64,000 nucleotides of DNA from Saccharopolyspora erythraea NRRL 2338 (GTDB taxonomy: Bacteria; Actinomycetota; Actinomycetes; Mycobacteriales; Pseudonocardiaceae): contig NC_009142.1 in assembly GCF_000062885.1 (NCBI RefSeq), positions 2,097,584 to 2,161,583 on the forward strand, in the 5' to 3' direction. A model generated the notes under the pieces. That model was not told the DNA's origin. It did not search any database and saw nothing but the letters and a program-made list of their open reading frames with translations. The position numbers were made by a program, and so were the translations under genes. Each line of letters opens with the position of its first letter. Position 1 is the stretch's first letter. This document shows positions 52,977-63,361 of the stretch, piece by piece.

Positions 52977-53240
52977 TGACCTCCAGCGTCTCCCGCCAGG
53001 ACGTCTCCCTGCTGTGCCCGCCGAGGTGGATGACCGCGTCGACCCCTCGCAAGCTCGCGCCATCACGTCCGGGTCGGTCACCGAGCCGGTGATGGTCTCG
53101 ACCGGTTCGCCCGGCTCCGCCGGTGCGGGGGCGGTGATGTCGAGCAGCCGCAGGACGCGTCCGTCGCGGCGCAGGCGCGGCCGCATCAGCCTGCCGACGA
53201 TGCCCGACGCGCCGGTGATCAGGATTCGCTGGTCGATCAT
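52977..53240 (-). pseudogene. Truncated, frameshifted NAD-dependent epimerase (uronate dehydrogenase-like)
   Basis: From ATG 53240 (GAGG upstream) the minus strand encodes MIDQRILITGASGIVGRLMR...LRLLDITAPAPAEPGEPVETITGSVTDPDVMARA. One frame over it continues RGVDAVIHLGGHSRETSWRE and TLEVNVDGTQ, ending at about 52977 where homology stops. This matches the first about 90 residues of short-chain uronate dehydrogenases (Udh). A one-base loss near 53050 and replacement of the remaining two-thirds by foreign sequence make it non-functional. Confidence 0.75.
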
Positions 53241-53283
53241 GGAATTCCTCTCGAGCAAAAGGAAAGCGAACGGGGGAGAGCGG

Positions 53284-53463
53284 TCAGCGGATCCCGGCCC
53301 GGCGCAGACGCCGGCCGAGCTCGGCGGTGGTGCCGGCGAGCAGTTCCCCGGCCCGGTAGGCGTCGTCGTCGGTGACATCGGCCGCCGGCATCGAGCAGCT
53401 CATCGCGTCGGTCGCCGGGATGCGGTACGGCACGACGGCGGCCACGCAGCCCGAGCGGGCGGT
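53284..53463 (-). pseudogene. C-terminal stump of an IclR-family regulator
   Basis: About 58 residues (SGCVAAVVPYRIPATDAMSC, then SMPAADVTDDDAYRAGELLA and an Arg-rich end) match the last part of the IclR effector-binding domain. The DNA-binding half is missing; the sequence runs straight into the start of kdgD. So a deletion removed the regulator N-terminus and probably the divergent promoter. It lies 43 bp upstream of the Udh-like pseudogene on the same strand. Confidence 0.65.
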
Positions 53464-53502
53464 GACCGCGTGACCCGGCCGGCCGCGTCCAGGGATCGCA
53501 CG

Positions 53503-54416
53503 ATGGCGCTGGACGGCCTGCTCGCCGTCCCGCTGACCTCGTTCACCGACGACCTGGGAGAGGTGGACCTCGACGCGTTCGCCGAGCACGTCGAGGGCCA
53601 TCTGGCCGCCGGTGCCGGTGCGCTGTTCGTGGCGTGCGGCACCGGCGAGTTCAGCGCTCTCGCGCCGGAGGAGGTGCGAGCGGTGCTGCGCCGCGCCCGC
53701 GAGGTCGCCGACGGGCGGGTTCCGGTGTGGGTGGGCGCGGGCGGTGGCCCGAAGCACGCCGTGGCAGGGGTGGCACTGGCCGAGGCGGGCGGCGCCGACG
53801 GCGTGCTCCTCTTCCCGCCGTACCTGGTGTCCGGGACACCGGCCGGACTGGTCGACCACGTGCGGTTCGCGGTGCGCGGCAGCGACGTGCCGGTGATCGT
53901 TCACCACCGGGCCTCAGGGATCCTCACCGCGGCCCCCGCGACCGCGCTACTGGAGATCCCCTCGGTGGTCGGCGTCAAGGACGGCTTCGGCGACGTCGAG
54001 CTGATGAGCCGGATCGTCACCGCCGTCCGCGCCCGCGGCGGCGAGGAGTTCCTGTTCTTCAACGGACTTCCGACCGCCGAGGTCTCCGCGCGGGCCTACC
54101 GCGTGATCGGGGTCGCCCGCTACTCCTCGGCCGTGCACTGCTTCGCCCCGAGATCGCGGGCCGCTTCCACCGCGCGCTCGCCGCGGGAGAGGACGAAGTG
54201 GTGGACCGGCTGCTCGCGGGTTTCCACCTGCCGCTGGTGGCGTTGCGCGACGAGACTCCCGGGTTCGCGGTGTCGCTGGTCAAGGCGGGTGCGCGGCTGC
54301 GCGGGCAGAAGGTCGGCGGCGTCCGGCCGCCGCTGGGCGAGCCGACCGCCGACCAGCTCGGCAGGCTGGAGCGGGTCGTCGCCGACGGCCTGGCACTGGT
54401 GCGGGAGACCGGATGA
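53503..54416 (+). pseudogene. kdgD: 5-dehydro-4-deoxyglucarate dehydratase, frameshifted
   Basis: This DHDPS/NAL-fold enzyme of glucarate/galactarate breakdown has LDGLLAVPLTSFTDDLGEVD at the start, FVACGTGEFSALAPEE, VGVKDGFGDVELM (Schiff-base Lys) and FFNGLPTAE. The frame breaks after SSAVHCFAP at about 54150 and resumes one frame over as EIAGRFHRALAAG...LPLVALRDETPGFAVSLVKAG to the TGA at 54416. One missing G in a CCCCGAG run explains it. GTG 53470 is an alternative start. It may be a true pseudogene or a sequencing error. The stop overlaps the next gene (ATGA). Confidence 0.8.
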
Positions 54417-55258
54417 CGATGCGGGTGACCGGCTACTGCTATCCGTGGGACGTCGAGGACGGGTTCGCCGAGCGCGTGGCCGGTCTCGGCGTGGACGAGG
54501 TCGCGGTCGCGGTCTCCTACCACGGCGCGCGGGCGGCCACGCCGTGGTCGGCCCGGCGATCGGCGGTGGTGGCCAGGCACGCCGCGCTGTACCGGCCGGT
54601 GCGCGGCGAGGTGTGGGGCCGGCTGCGTCCCGCCGCGCCGGACTGGACCGGCTCCGAGGACAGCGCGGGGGAGGCCGTCGCGGCCCTGCGCGCCGGGGGC
54701 GTCGAGGTGGCCGCCTGGCTCGTGCTCACGCACAACTCCCTGCTGGGCACGCGGTTTCCGGACCTCGCGGTGCGCAACTGCTTCGACGAGCGGTACCCGT
54801 GGGCGCTGTGCCCGGCGCACGAGGACGTCCGCGACTACGCCGCCCGGCTCACGGCGGAGGGTCTGGCCGGCCGGCGCTCGGTTCTGGCCGAGGTCGGTCC
54901 GGGCCGCCGGGTCGTCCTGCACGGTTCGGCCGACCCGTGGGCGACCGGCGCACTGCCGGGGCTGACGCCCGAGGCCGCGAGCGAGGTCGACTCCGTGGTG
55001 TTGCAGTGCTGGAAGCCGGGTGAGAAGTCGGTCAACGCCGTGGCCGCGGCTCGGACGGAATTTCCGTCCGAAGTGGACGTCGGCGCCTACGTCACGGCGG
55101 TGGCCGCCCAGCCGGTGGACATGAGCGACCACGTGCGCGGACTGGGCAGCGCGGGTGCGTCTGAGCTGCACCTCTACCACCTGGGTCTTGCGGGTCCCGC
55201 GAGGTGGTCCGACCTGCGCGCGGCGGTCAGCCGAGCCCACGCGGCGGAACCGGCGTGA
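54413..55258 (+). CDS. Hypothetical protein downstream of kdgD
   Basis: This 281-aa protein starts MTMRVTGYCYPWDVEDGFAE and continues VDEVAVAVSYHGARAATPWSARRSAVVARHAALYRP, then LCPAHEDVRDYAARLTAEGLAG, VLHGSADPWATGALPGLTP and LHLYHLGLAG. The alternating strand/helix pattern suggests a TIM barrel, possibly glycosidase-like. I do not recognise the family. The segment between residues about 150 and 170 looks short, so an in-frame internal deletion is possible. The ATG overlaps the kdgD stop by 4 nt, implying coupled translation. Confidence 0.65.
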   Translation: MTMRVTGYCYPWDVEDGFAERVAGLGVDEVAVAVSYHGARAATPWSARRSAVVARHAALYRPVRGEVWGRLRPAAPDWTGSEDSAGEAVAALRAGGVEVAAWLVLTHNSLLGTRFPDLAVRNCFDERYPWALCPAHEDVRDYAARLTAEGLAGRRSVLAEVGPGRRVVLHGSADPWATGALPGLTPEAASEVDSVVLQCWKPGEKSVNAVAAARTEFPSEVDVGAYVTAVAAQPVDMSDHVRGLGSAGASELHLYHLGLAGPARWSDLRAAVSRAHAAEPA

Positions 55259-55393
55259 ACCTCCCGTCGCGCAGGTGACCGTCCTGTTGAGGACTGTCCA
55301 GGCGGGACCGGTGGCGGCATCGGGCCGCCGCCCCGCGGACGGGGGTCCGCTCGCTACAACGGCGGCGGGAGCGGGCCCTCACCCACGAGGAAG

Positions 55394-55419
55394 GACCGGT
55401 GCGCGGCACCGCACCGGCC
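55394..55419 (-). terminator. Hairpin downstream of the polysaccharide lyase gene
   Basis: CCGGTGCG (55396-55403) and CGCACCGG (55410-55417) pair perfectly around a 6-nt loop, 16 nt past the lyase stop. No T-run. Confidence 0.5.
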
Positions 55420-55434
55420 CTGGCGTCCCCGGGC

Positions 55435-56276
55435 TCAGTGGAGTTCGTCCTCGCTCACCCGGAAGTCGCGGAACTGGGCGTGCACGTCCCGGCCCGGGCC
55501 CCACGAGGTGTCGTGGCCGCCGAAGAACGTCGAGAAGAAGATGCCGGAGAACGGAATCCCCGATATCTGGTGGATTCCCTGCTCCCGCATCACTTCCCGG
55601 TCGTCGTAGAAGACGGTGATCGTGCCGCTGTCGCGGTCGACCGCCTGCTCGACGGTGTGCCAGCCGCCGTCGGCCTGCCACGACCACGCGCCCAGGCCGA
55701 CGTCCTCGCCGTAGCCGCCGCCCTGCGACGGGTCGTAGACGTAGACGGTGGCCTGGGATTCACCGCCGCGGACGCGCCACATGTACCGGGTCGACCAGGC
55801 GTCGCCGTGCTCGCCGCCGCTGGAGTGCCCTGGCGGGCCGCCGTAGAGGCCGGGCAGCTTCCCGCCCTTGGCGCCGAAGTCCCAGTCCGACGGGAACCTG
55901 ACCCGGTAGCTCAGGTGCAGGGTCCGGGCGTCGGCGAGGTCGTCGCGCCCGATGGAGCGGAAGTCGGTGTAGAACTGGCCACCGCCCTCGCTGGGGCAGT
56001 TGTCGCACGACGGCGGGGAGGATCCCTTGCCGTAGAACACGTCCAGTTCTTCTCCCCGGGCCTTCATCCGTAGCCGAAGCCGGCCTCGCCGACCACTCCC
56101 CAGTGCTGCTTCCACGAACTGACTGGGAAATCGGCGAAACCGCCGGTCCACGGTGCGGCCGCGACCTCCGGTCTGGCACCGGCCGGGGCCGCGCACAGGG
56201 CCATCAGCAAGGCCAGGGACATGCCCGCGAACCCGCTCGCCCGGCGAACCCGCCGGACTCCACGTCGTCTTCTCAC
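55435..56276 (-). pseudogene. Secreted polysaccharide lyase (PL14/alginate-lyase-like), frameshifted
   Basis: GTG 56276 (GAGGAGAG upstream) begins a signal peptide (RRVRRASGFAGMSLALLMAL), then TGGFADFPVSSWKQHWGVV...GFGYG. The frame ends near 56072 and continues one frame over: GEELDVFYGKGSSPPSCDNC, GGGQFYTDFRSI, GGKLPGLYGGPPG, WSTRYMWRVRGGE, WHTVEQAVDRDSG and FFSTFFGGHDTSWGP. These are the core strands of jelly-roll polysaccharide lyases. A single missing base would restore about 280 aa. Pseudogene or sequencing error. Confidence 0.75.
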
Positions 56277-56467
56277 GTCGCTCTCCTCTTGAGGCGTCGG
56301 AATCTGCTGGACGTGAGCGGGCGAACCGGCGTTGAGGCAGGCACACCGCACCCACTCACGAACGTCGACCGGGCGGCGGGCGGTCGTGGCCGGAGGTGCC
56401 TCCGGCCGTTCGAAGTAGACAACGCAAGACGGTTCGCGGTCAACACCGCCCCGCGGCGGCGGCCCGG

Positions 56468-57136
56468 CTAACGCGGCGAGGACAGCGGTTCGTACTGGTG
56501 CTCGGGGCGGCCGCTGGCCCCGTAGCGCAAGGTCATGCGCGCCTTGCCGTCCTGCGCCAGGGCGGCGAGGTAGCGCTGCGCGGTCGCCCGCGCGATGCCC
56601 AGCTCCTCGGCGATCTCGGCAGCCGAACGCGCGCTTTCCCCGCGCTGCAACGCATCCAGCACGAGCTGGGAGGTCAGCGGCGACTGGCCCTTCGGCGCGG
56701 CGGGCCGGTCGCCCTCGTGCAGCAGCCGCATCGCGCGGTCGATCTCGTCCTGGTCGACCGCGCCGCCGGTCACCGGCAGGCGGCCCCGGTAACGGGCGTA
56801 GGCGGTGAGCCTGCTCCCGAGCTGCTCGGCGGTGAACGGCTTCACCAGGTAGTTCAGCGCGCCGGCCGCCAGGGCCGCGCGCACCGATGCCGGGTCTGTG
56901 GCTGCGGTGAGCATGATGGCGTCGACGTCGAGCTCGGCCAGCAGTGCGATGCCCGACCGGTCGGGGAGGTAGTTGTCGAGCAGCACGAGGTCCGGGTTCC
57001 GCGTGTCGACCAGCTCGCGGGCCTGCTCGGCGCTGTGGGCGACGCCGACCACCTTGAAGTCCGGCACCCGCTCGGTGAACTCGGCGTGCACCTGGGCCAC
57101 CCGGAAGTCGTCGTCCACCACGGCCACCCTGATCAC
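56468..57136 (-). CDS. CitB/DcuR-type response regulator
   Basis: This 222-aa protein has a receiver domain (residues 1-120) with acidic pocket VAVVDDDF, phospho-Asp in DLVLLDNYLPD (about Asp54) and MLTAA, and Lys in YLVKPF. A C-terminal helix-turn-helix at about 165-205 reads ARSAAEIAEELGIARATAQRYLAAL. This layout is the CitB/DctR/DcuR family, which controls citrate or dicarboxylate transport genes. GTG 57136 overlaps the kinase stop (GTGA), so the two are coupled. Confidence 0.92.
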   Translation of the reverse strand: MIRVAVVDDDFRVAQVHAEFTERVPDFKVVGVAHSAEQARELVDTRNPDLVLLDNYLPDRSGIALLAELDVDAIMLTAATDPASVRAALAAGALNYLVKPFTAEQLGSRLTAYARYRGRLPVTGGAVDQDEIDRAMRLLHEGDRPAAPKGQSPLTSQLVLDALQRGESARSAAEIAEELGIARATAQRYLAALAQDGKARMTLRYGASGRPEHQYEPLSSPR

Positions 57137-58749
57137 AGCTCCGCCTCCCGCTCGTCGACCGGACCGGTCGCGGATTCCAGCACACCCGGCAGCACGGCGA
57201 CGAACACCGCCCCGCCCGCACCGTCGGGCTCCGCGAGCCGCACGTCACCACCGAGGCTGCGAGCCGCCTGGCGGCACAGCGCCAACCCGAGCCCCTGGTT
57301 GCCGCCGCCCTTCGACGACACGCCCTCGGTGAAGATCCGCTCCCGCAGCGCCTCGGACACGCCGTCCCCGTTGTCCACGACGGACACGTGCAGCGTGGTG
57401 CCGTCGGCCAGCAGGTCGACCTCCACCCGGGCGGGCCGTCGCGAGCCGGTGCGGGCGGCGTCGATGGCGTTGTCCACCAGGTTGCCGACCACGGTCACCA
57501 CCTCCACCGGCGCGGCGACCGCCGAGGGCACCCAGCTCGTCTCGCCCAGCTCCAGCTCCACGCCCCGCTCCAGCGCCCCGGCCTTCTTCGCCGACAGGAA
57601 CGCCACCAGGTACGGGTCGCGCACCGCGTCGGCGGCCGGGCCGAGCCCGGCGACCGAACCGGTCGACAGCGCCTGCACGTACTCGACGGCCTCCTGGTGG
57701 CGCTCGGTCTGGAGCAGCCCGGACAGCGTGTGCAGCCGGTTGGTGAACTCGTGGCGCTGCGCGCGCAGCGTGTCGGTCATGCCGCGCACCGACTCCAGCT
57801 CCTGGCTGAGCGCTTCCAGGTCGGTGCGGTCGCGCAGGCTGAGCACCCCTCCCAGGTCCGTGCCGTCGCGGCGGACCGGCCGGTGCCCGGCCACCAGCAC
57901 CCGGTCGCCGGAGACGGTGATCAGGTTGCTCACCGGCCGCCCGGCCAGCAGCACCTCGCGCAGCCGAGGCGGGATGTCCAGGTCGGCCGCCCGGGAACCG
58001 GTCTCGATCCGGGTGTCCAGCAGCCGCTCGGCCTCCCGGTTGCACACCGACACCCGGCCGGCGGCGTCCACGGCCAGCACGCCCTCCCCGATGCCGTAGA
58101 GCACCGCCTCGCGCTGGCGCACCAGCTCCGCCAGCTCGTGCGGTTCCAGCCCGAGGGTGCGCCGCTTGAGCACGCGGGTCAGCCACGCCGCCCCGGCCAC
58201 CCCGACCAGCAGCGCCCCGCCCGCGAACGCCGCCGAGGTGGCGATGAGCCGCAGCAGCGCGGTCTCGATGTGCTGGGCGTCGAACCCGACGCTGACCTGC
58301 CCGACGACGGTGCCGTCGGCGGTGCGCAGCGGCACCTTGCCCCGGGCCGAGAGCCCGAGGGTGCCGCGCTGGACGTTGACCACCTCGTGCCCGGCCAGCA
58401 CCCAGCTCGGGTCGGTGCTCACGTGCTCGCCGATCTCGTCGGGGTTCGGGTGCGACAGCCGGACCCCGCCGCGGTCGGTCACCACGACGAACAGCGCACC
58501 GGTGGCCGCGCGGGCGCGCTCGGCCTCGTCGCGCACGGCCTGCTGCGACCCGCCCGCGACCGCGTCGGCCAGGCCGGTGTCGGCGGCGACCGCGCGGGCG
58601 ACGCCCAGTGCGCGCTCGCCGTACTGGTCGGTGAGGTTGCGGTCGAGCAGCGACGCCACGAGCAGGAACCCGATTGCGGTGACCAGGGTGATTAACCCGA
58701 TCTGGAGGAGCAACGCCTGCCGCGCGAACCGCATCGGGCGGCGTGACAT
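57133..58749 (-). CDS. CitA/DcuS-type sensor histidine kinase
   Basis: This 538-aa protein has a first helix (about 13-35), a periplasmic PASp/CitA-type sensor domain (about 36-165; GALFVVVTDRGGVRLSHPNPDEIGEHVSTDP), a second helix (about 168-190), a cytoplasmic PAS (AVLYGIGEGVLAVDAAGRV), the H-box LRAQRHEFTNRLHTLSGLLQ and an HATPase domain (GNLVDNAIDAA, VVDNGDGV, GLGLALCRQ). It senses citrate or a dicarboxylate outside the cell. ATG 58749 is chosen; the frame is open further upstream through the 9-bp repeats. It is divergent from the transporter it probably controls. Confidence 0.92.
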   Translation of the reverse strand: MSRRPMRFARQALLLQIGLITLVTAIGFLLVASLLDRNLTDQYGERALGVARAVAADTGLADAVAGGSQQAVRDEAERARAATGALFVVVTDRGGVRLSHPNPDEIGEHVSTDPSWVLAGHEVVNVQRGTLGLSARGKVPLRTADGTVVGQVSVGFDAQHIETALLRLIATSAAFAGGALLVGVAGAAWLTRVLKRRTLGLEPHELAELVRQREAVLYGIGEGVLAVDAAGRVSVCNREAERLLDTRIETGSRAADLDIPPRLREVLLAGRPVSNLITVSGDRVLVAGHRPVRRDGTDLGGVLSLRDRTDLEALSQELESVRGMTDTLRAQRHEFTNRLHTLSGLLQTERHQEAVEYVQALSTGSVAGLGPAADAVRDPYLVAFLSAKKAGALERGVELELGETSWVPSAVAAPVEVVTVVGNLVDNAIDAARTGSRRPARVEVDLLADGTTLHVSVVDNGDGVSEALRERIFTEGVSSKGGGNQGLGLALCRQAARSLGGDVRLAEPDGAGGAVFVAVLPGVLESATGPVDEREAEL

Positions 58750-58773
58750 GCCTCGACCATACCCGTCGAGCAA

Positions 58774-58815
58774 AACGCGCAGAACGCGTCGAACGCGGGA
58801 TAGAAGAACAACGCG
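58774..58815. repeat. AACGCG repeats with 9-bp phasing in the citA-citM gap
   Basis: AACGCG occurs at 58774, 58783, 58792 and 58810, spaced 9, 9 and 18 bp. The region lies between the divergent kinase and transporter starts and may be the response-regulator site. If the kinase starts further upstream it would instead encode an RVL-like repeat. Confidence 0.4.
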
Positions 58816-58937
58816 AACAACATTCCCCGAGGTGAACCGGGTCACCTACGGTTCCGCGAAACGAAACACCGATGTAACCGGGGCCACTCGGTAGTCGTCA
58901 CGAGGACCGCTCGGTCCTCGAAGGAGGGAGGAAGGCG

Positions 58938-60311
58938 TTGATCGCGCTGCTCGGCTTGTGCATGGTGACCGTTTTCCTCTACCTGGTGATGAGCAAACGG
59001 CTCTCACCGATGGTGTCGCTCATCGTGGTGCCCGCGGTCTTCGCGGTGCTGGGCGGCTTCGCCCCCGACCTCGGCGACATGATCACCGAGGGCATCACCG
59101 ACGTGGCGCCCACGGCGGCGATGCTGCTGTTCGCGATCATCTACTTCGGCATCATGATCGACGCGGGCCTGTTCGACCCGATCGCGCGCGGCGTGGTCCG
59201 GCTGACCCGAAACGACCCCCTGCGGCTCATCATGGGCACGGTCGCGCTGGTGGCCCTGGTGTCGCTGGACGGCGACGGCACGACGACGTTCATGATCACC
59301 GTCTCCGCGCTGCTGCCGATCTACCGCAAGCTCGGGGTGAGCCCGGTGCTGATGACCGGCCTGGCGTGCATGACCAACGCGGTCCTCAACGTCGTGCCGT
59401 GGGGCGGCCCGGCGGCGCGCGCGGCCAGCGCGCTGCGGCTGGACCCCCAGGAGCTGTTCGTGCCGATGATCCCGGCGCTGGCCGCCGGACTGGTCACCGT
59501 GTTCGCGATCGCCTACGCGCTCGGCCTGCGCGAGCGGGCCCGCCTCCGCACCCGCACCGGTGCCCCGGTGCTGGCCGGCGCGGGCGGCCCGTCCGTCACC
59601 GGTGGCGGCGACGACATCCGCGGCGGTTCGGACGAGACCACCCGCGGCGGTTCGGCGGACTTCGACGTCCTGGCCCCCGACCGCGAGTCCCTGCGCCCGA
59701 AGCTGATCTGGTTCAACGCCGGGCTGACGGTGGTGCTGCTGACCGCGCTCATCATCGGGGTGCTGCCGATCGCGGTGCTGTTCATGATCGGCACCGGCCT
59801 CGCGCTGATCGTCAACTACCCGCGGCTGGAGCAGCAGCGCGCCCGCATCGCCTCGCACGCCGACAGCGTGGTGGCCGTCGTCGCGATGGTGTTCGCCGCG
59901 GCGGTGTTCACCGGCGTGCTCTCGGGCACCGGGATGATCGAGCAGATGGCGCAGTACCTGCTGGTGGCCATGCCGGACGCGCTGTTCCCGTTCTTCAGCG
60001 TCATCGTCGCGGTGCTCAGCGTCCCGCTCACCTTCTTCATGAGCAACGACGCCTTCTACTTCGGCGTGATGCCGATCCTGGCCGAGGCGGGTGCCCAGCA
60101 CGGCATCGGCGCCATGGAGATCGCCCGGGCCTCGCTGCTCGGCCAGCCGATCCACATGCTCAGCCCGCTGGTGCCGGCGATGTACGTCCTCATCGGACTG
60201 GCCAAGGTCGACCTCGGCGACCACCACCGCTTCGCCATCAAGTGGGCGCTGGTGGTCTGCGCGGTGGTCATCGCCAGCGGGCTCGGCATCGGGATCATCG
60301 CGATCCACTGA
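58938..60311 (+). CDS. citM: CitMHS-family citrate/metal transporter
   Basis: This 457-aa protein has about 11-12 hydrophobic helices. The family signatures are ITEGITDVAPTAAMLLFAIIYFGIMIDAGLFDP, LVSLDGDGTTTFMITVSALLP, MTNAVLNVVPWGGPAARAASAL and SNDAFYFGVMPILAEA. CitMHS carriers import citrate complexed with Mg2+ or Ca2+ in exchange for protons. A hydrophilic Gly/Asp-rich loop lies at about 215-255. The start is TTG 58938, supported by GGAGGGAGGAAG. Two hairpins follow the stop. Very likely induced by the adjacent two-component system. Confidence 0.92.
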   Translation: MIALLGLCMVTVFLYLVMSKRLSPMVSLIVVPAVFAVLGGFAPDLGDMITEGITDVAPTAAMLLFAIIYFGIMIDAGLFDPIARGVVRLTRNDPLRLIMGTVALVALVSLDGDGTTTFMITVSALLPIYRKLGVSPVLMTGLACMTNAVLNVVPWGGPAARAASALRLDPQELFVPMIPALAAGLVTVFAIAYALGLRERARLRTRTGAPVLAGAGGPSVTGGGDDIRGGSDETTRGGSADFDVLAPDRESLRPKLIWFNAGLTVVLLTALIIGVLPIAVLFMIGTGLALIVNYPRLEQQRARIASHADSVVAVVAMVFAAAVFTGVLSGTGMIEQMAQYLLVAMPDALFPFFSVIVAVLSVPLTFFMSNDAFYFGVMPILAEAGAQHGIGAMEIARASLLGQPIHMLSPLVPAMYVLIGLAKVDLGDHHRFAIKWALVVCAVVIASGLGIGIIAIH

Positions 60312-60327
60312 CCCGGGGGCCTGCGCG

Positions 60328-60360
60328 GGAGGGGCGGACGACGTGGTCGTCCGCCCCTCC
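60328..60360. terminator. Perfect 15-bp stem after citM
   Basis: 60328-60342 pairs exactly with 60346-60360 around GTG, 16 nt past the citM stop. Confidence 0.8.
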
Positions 60361-60373
60361 TCGGATGTGGAAC

Positions 60374-60417
60374 GGCCCCCGGTCGAAGCGTTCGGGGGGC
60401 CGCTTCGAACGGGGGCC
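60374..60417. terminator. 17-bp stem before the proline dehydrogenase stop
   Basis: 60374-60390 pairs with 60401-60417 with one mismatch and a 10-nt loop, 11 nt from the proline dehydrogenase stop. Together with the previous hairpin it isolates the two convergent genes. Confidence 0.75.
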
Positions 60418-60428
60418 GGGCACCGGGG

Positions 60429-61358
60429 TCAGCGGTTGCTGAGCAGCGAGCGCAGGAAGAAGACCAGGTTGGCCGGGCGCTCGGCGAGACGGCGCATGAA
60501 GTAGCCGTACCACTCGTCGCCGTAGGCGACGTAGACCCGCAGCCGGTCGCCCTCGGCGGCGATCCGGCGCTGCTCCTCGGTGCGGATGCCGTAGAGCATC
60601 TGGTACTCGAAGCTGCCGGGGGCGCGCCGGGCCCTGGCCGCCAGGTCGCCCGCGATGGCGATCATGCGCGGGTCGTGGGTGGCCACCATCGGGTAACCGG
60701 CACCGTTCATCAGGACCTTCAGGCAGCGCACGTAGGAGCGGTCCACCTCCTGCTTGCCCTGGAAGGCCACCGAGGCAGGCTCGGCGTAGGCGCCCTTGCA
60801 CAGCCGGACCCGGGACCCGGCGGTGGCCAGGTCGCGGCAGTCGCCCTCGGTGCGGTGCAGGTACGACTGCAGCACCGCGCCGACCCAGGGGAAGTCCACC
60901 CGCAGGTCGGCCAGGATGCCCAGCGTCGAGTCGGTGGTGGTGTGGTCCTCCATGTCCAGGGTGACCGTGGTGCCCGCCGCGGCCGCGGCCTCGCAGATCA
61001 GCCGGGCGTTCTCCAGCGCGATCTTCTCGCCGTCCTTGGGCAGGAACTGCCCGACCGCCGAGAGCTTCACCGACACCTCGGCCCGCCCGGTCAGCCCCGC
61101 CTCGGCGAGCTCGGCGAGCACCCGCTGGTAGGCGCGCACGGTGGCGGTGGCCTGGCCGGCGTCCAGGGTGTCCTCACCGAGGTGGTCGAGGGTGACGTGC
61201 ATGCCCTGGTCGCTCAGCGACCGGGTGGCCCGCACCGCGTCCTCGGGCGCGGTGCCCGCGACGAAGCGATCCACGACCGAGCTGGTCAGCGGGTTGGCCT
61301 CGACGAGCTTTCGCACACCGGTGGAGCGGGCCGCGGCCAGCAGAGGAGTCCGGAGCAT
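60429..61358 (-). CDS. Proline dehydrogenase
   Basis: This 309-aa monofunctional FAD-dependent PRODH oxidises proline to pyrroline-5-carboxylate at the membrane. Seen are VSVKLSAVGQFLPKDG, TLDMEDHTTTDSTLGILADL, VLQSYLHRTEGDC, RLCKGAYAEP, VATHDPRMIAIA, EYQMLYGIR and YVAYGDEWYGYFMRRLAERP, the barrel strands lining the flavin and substrate. The size matches actinobacterial single-domain PutA relatives. ATG 61358 with AAGGAGAG upstream. It follows the P5C dehydrogenase gene on the same strand, 254 bp away. Confidence 0.95.
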   Translation of the reverse strand: MLRTPLLAAARSTGVRKLVEANPLTSSVVDRFVAGTAPEDAVRATRSLSDQGMHVTLDHLGEDTLDAGQATATVRAYQRVLAELAEAGLTGRAEVSVKLSAVGQFLPKDGEKIALENARLICEAAAAAGTTVTLDMEDHTTTDSTLGILADLRVDFPWVGAVLQSYLHRTEGDCRDLATAGSRVRLCKGAYAEPASVAFQGKQEVDRSYVRCLKVLMNGAGYPMVATHDPRMIAIAGDLAARARRAPGSFEYQMLYGIRTEEQRRIAAEGDRLRVYVAYGDEWYGYFMRRLAERPANLVFFLRSLLSNR

Positions 61359-61612
61359 CGTGCTCTCCTTCGGCTGTTCAGGCTGGAAGCGCCCGATGGC
61401 GCTTCGAGTGGCGCGCCAGCGCCATCCGCGCGGAGCGCGGATGCACGCCGGCGAAGCGTGTCGGAAGTGGGCGTTCAGCGCGGACCCGCGTTGTGGGGCG
61501 GGGCCGAGGGCCTCCGAAGAGGCCCGTGCGGGCGCCGACCTGGTGTCCAGAACGGGCCCGCGCTGCGCGCAGGCGGCGCTGGCGCGCCGTGAAAAGCGCC
61601 GTCGGGCGCCTT
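61359..61612 (-). repeat. Hairpin-rich gap between P5C dehydrogenase and proline dehydrogenase
   Basis: No gene. Stems: 61395-61403 with 61418-61426 (9 bp); 61423-61430 with 61436-61443 (8 bp, CATCCGCG/CGCGGATG); and near 61588-61612 a GGCGCC stem followed, on the minus strand, by CTTTTC, a weak terminator for the dehydrogenase gene. They may attenuate, stabilise or end the message between the two pathway genes. Confidence 0.5.
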
Positions 61613-63247
<1,635 letters not shown>

Positions 63248-63361
63248 TTCGCCTCCTTGCGAGAAGTCGCTGCGTGCATTCGGGGAGCACTGCGCCGGCG
63301 CAGAGTGCCCCAGAGTTCTGTTACCTCGGAGATTAGGAGTTCGGCGGGCTTGCGGAGTTGT

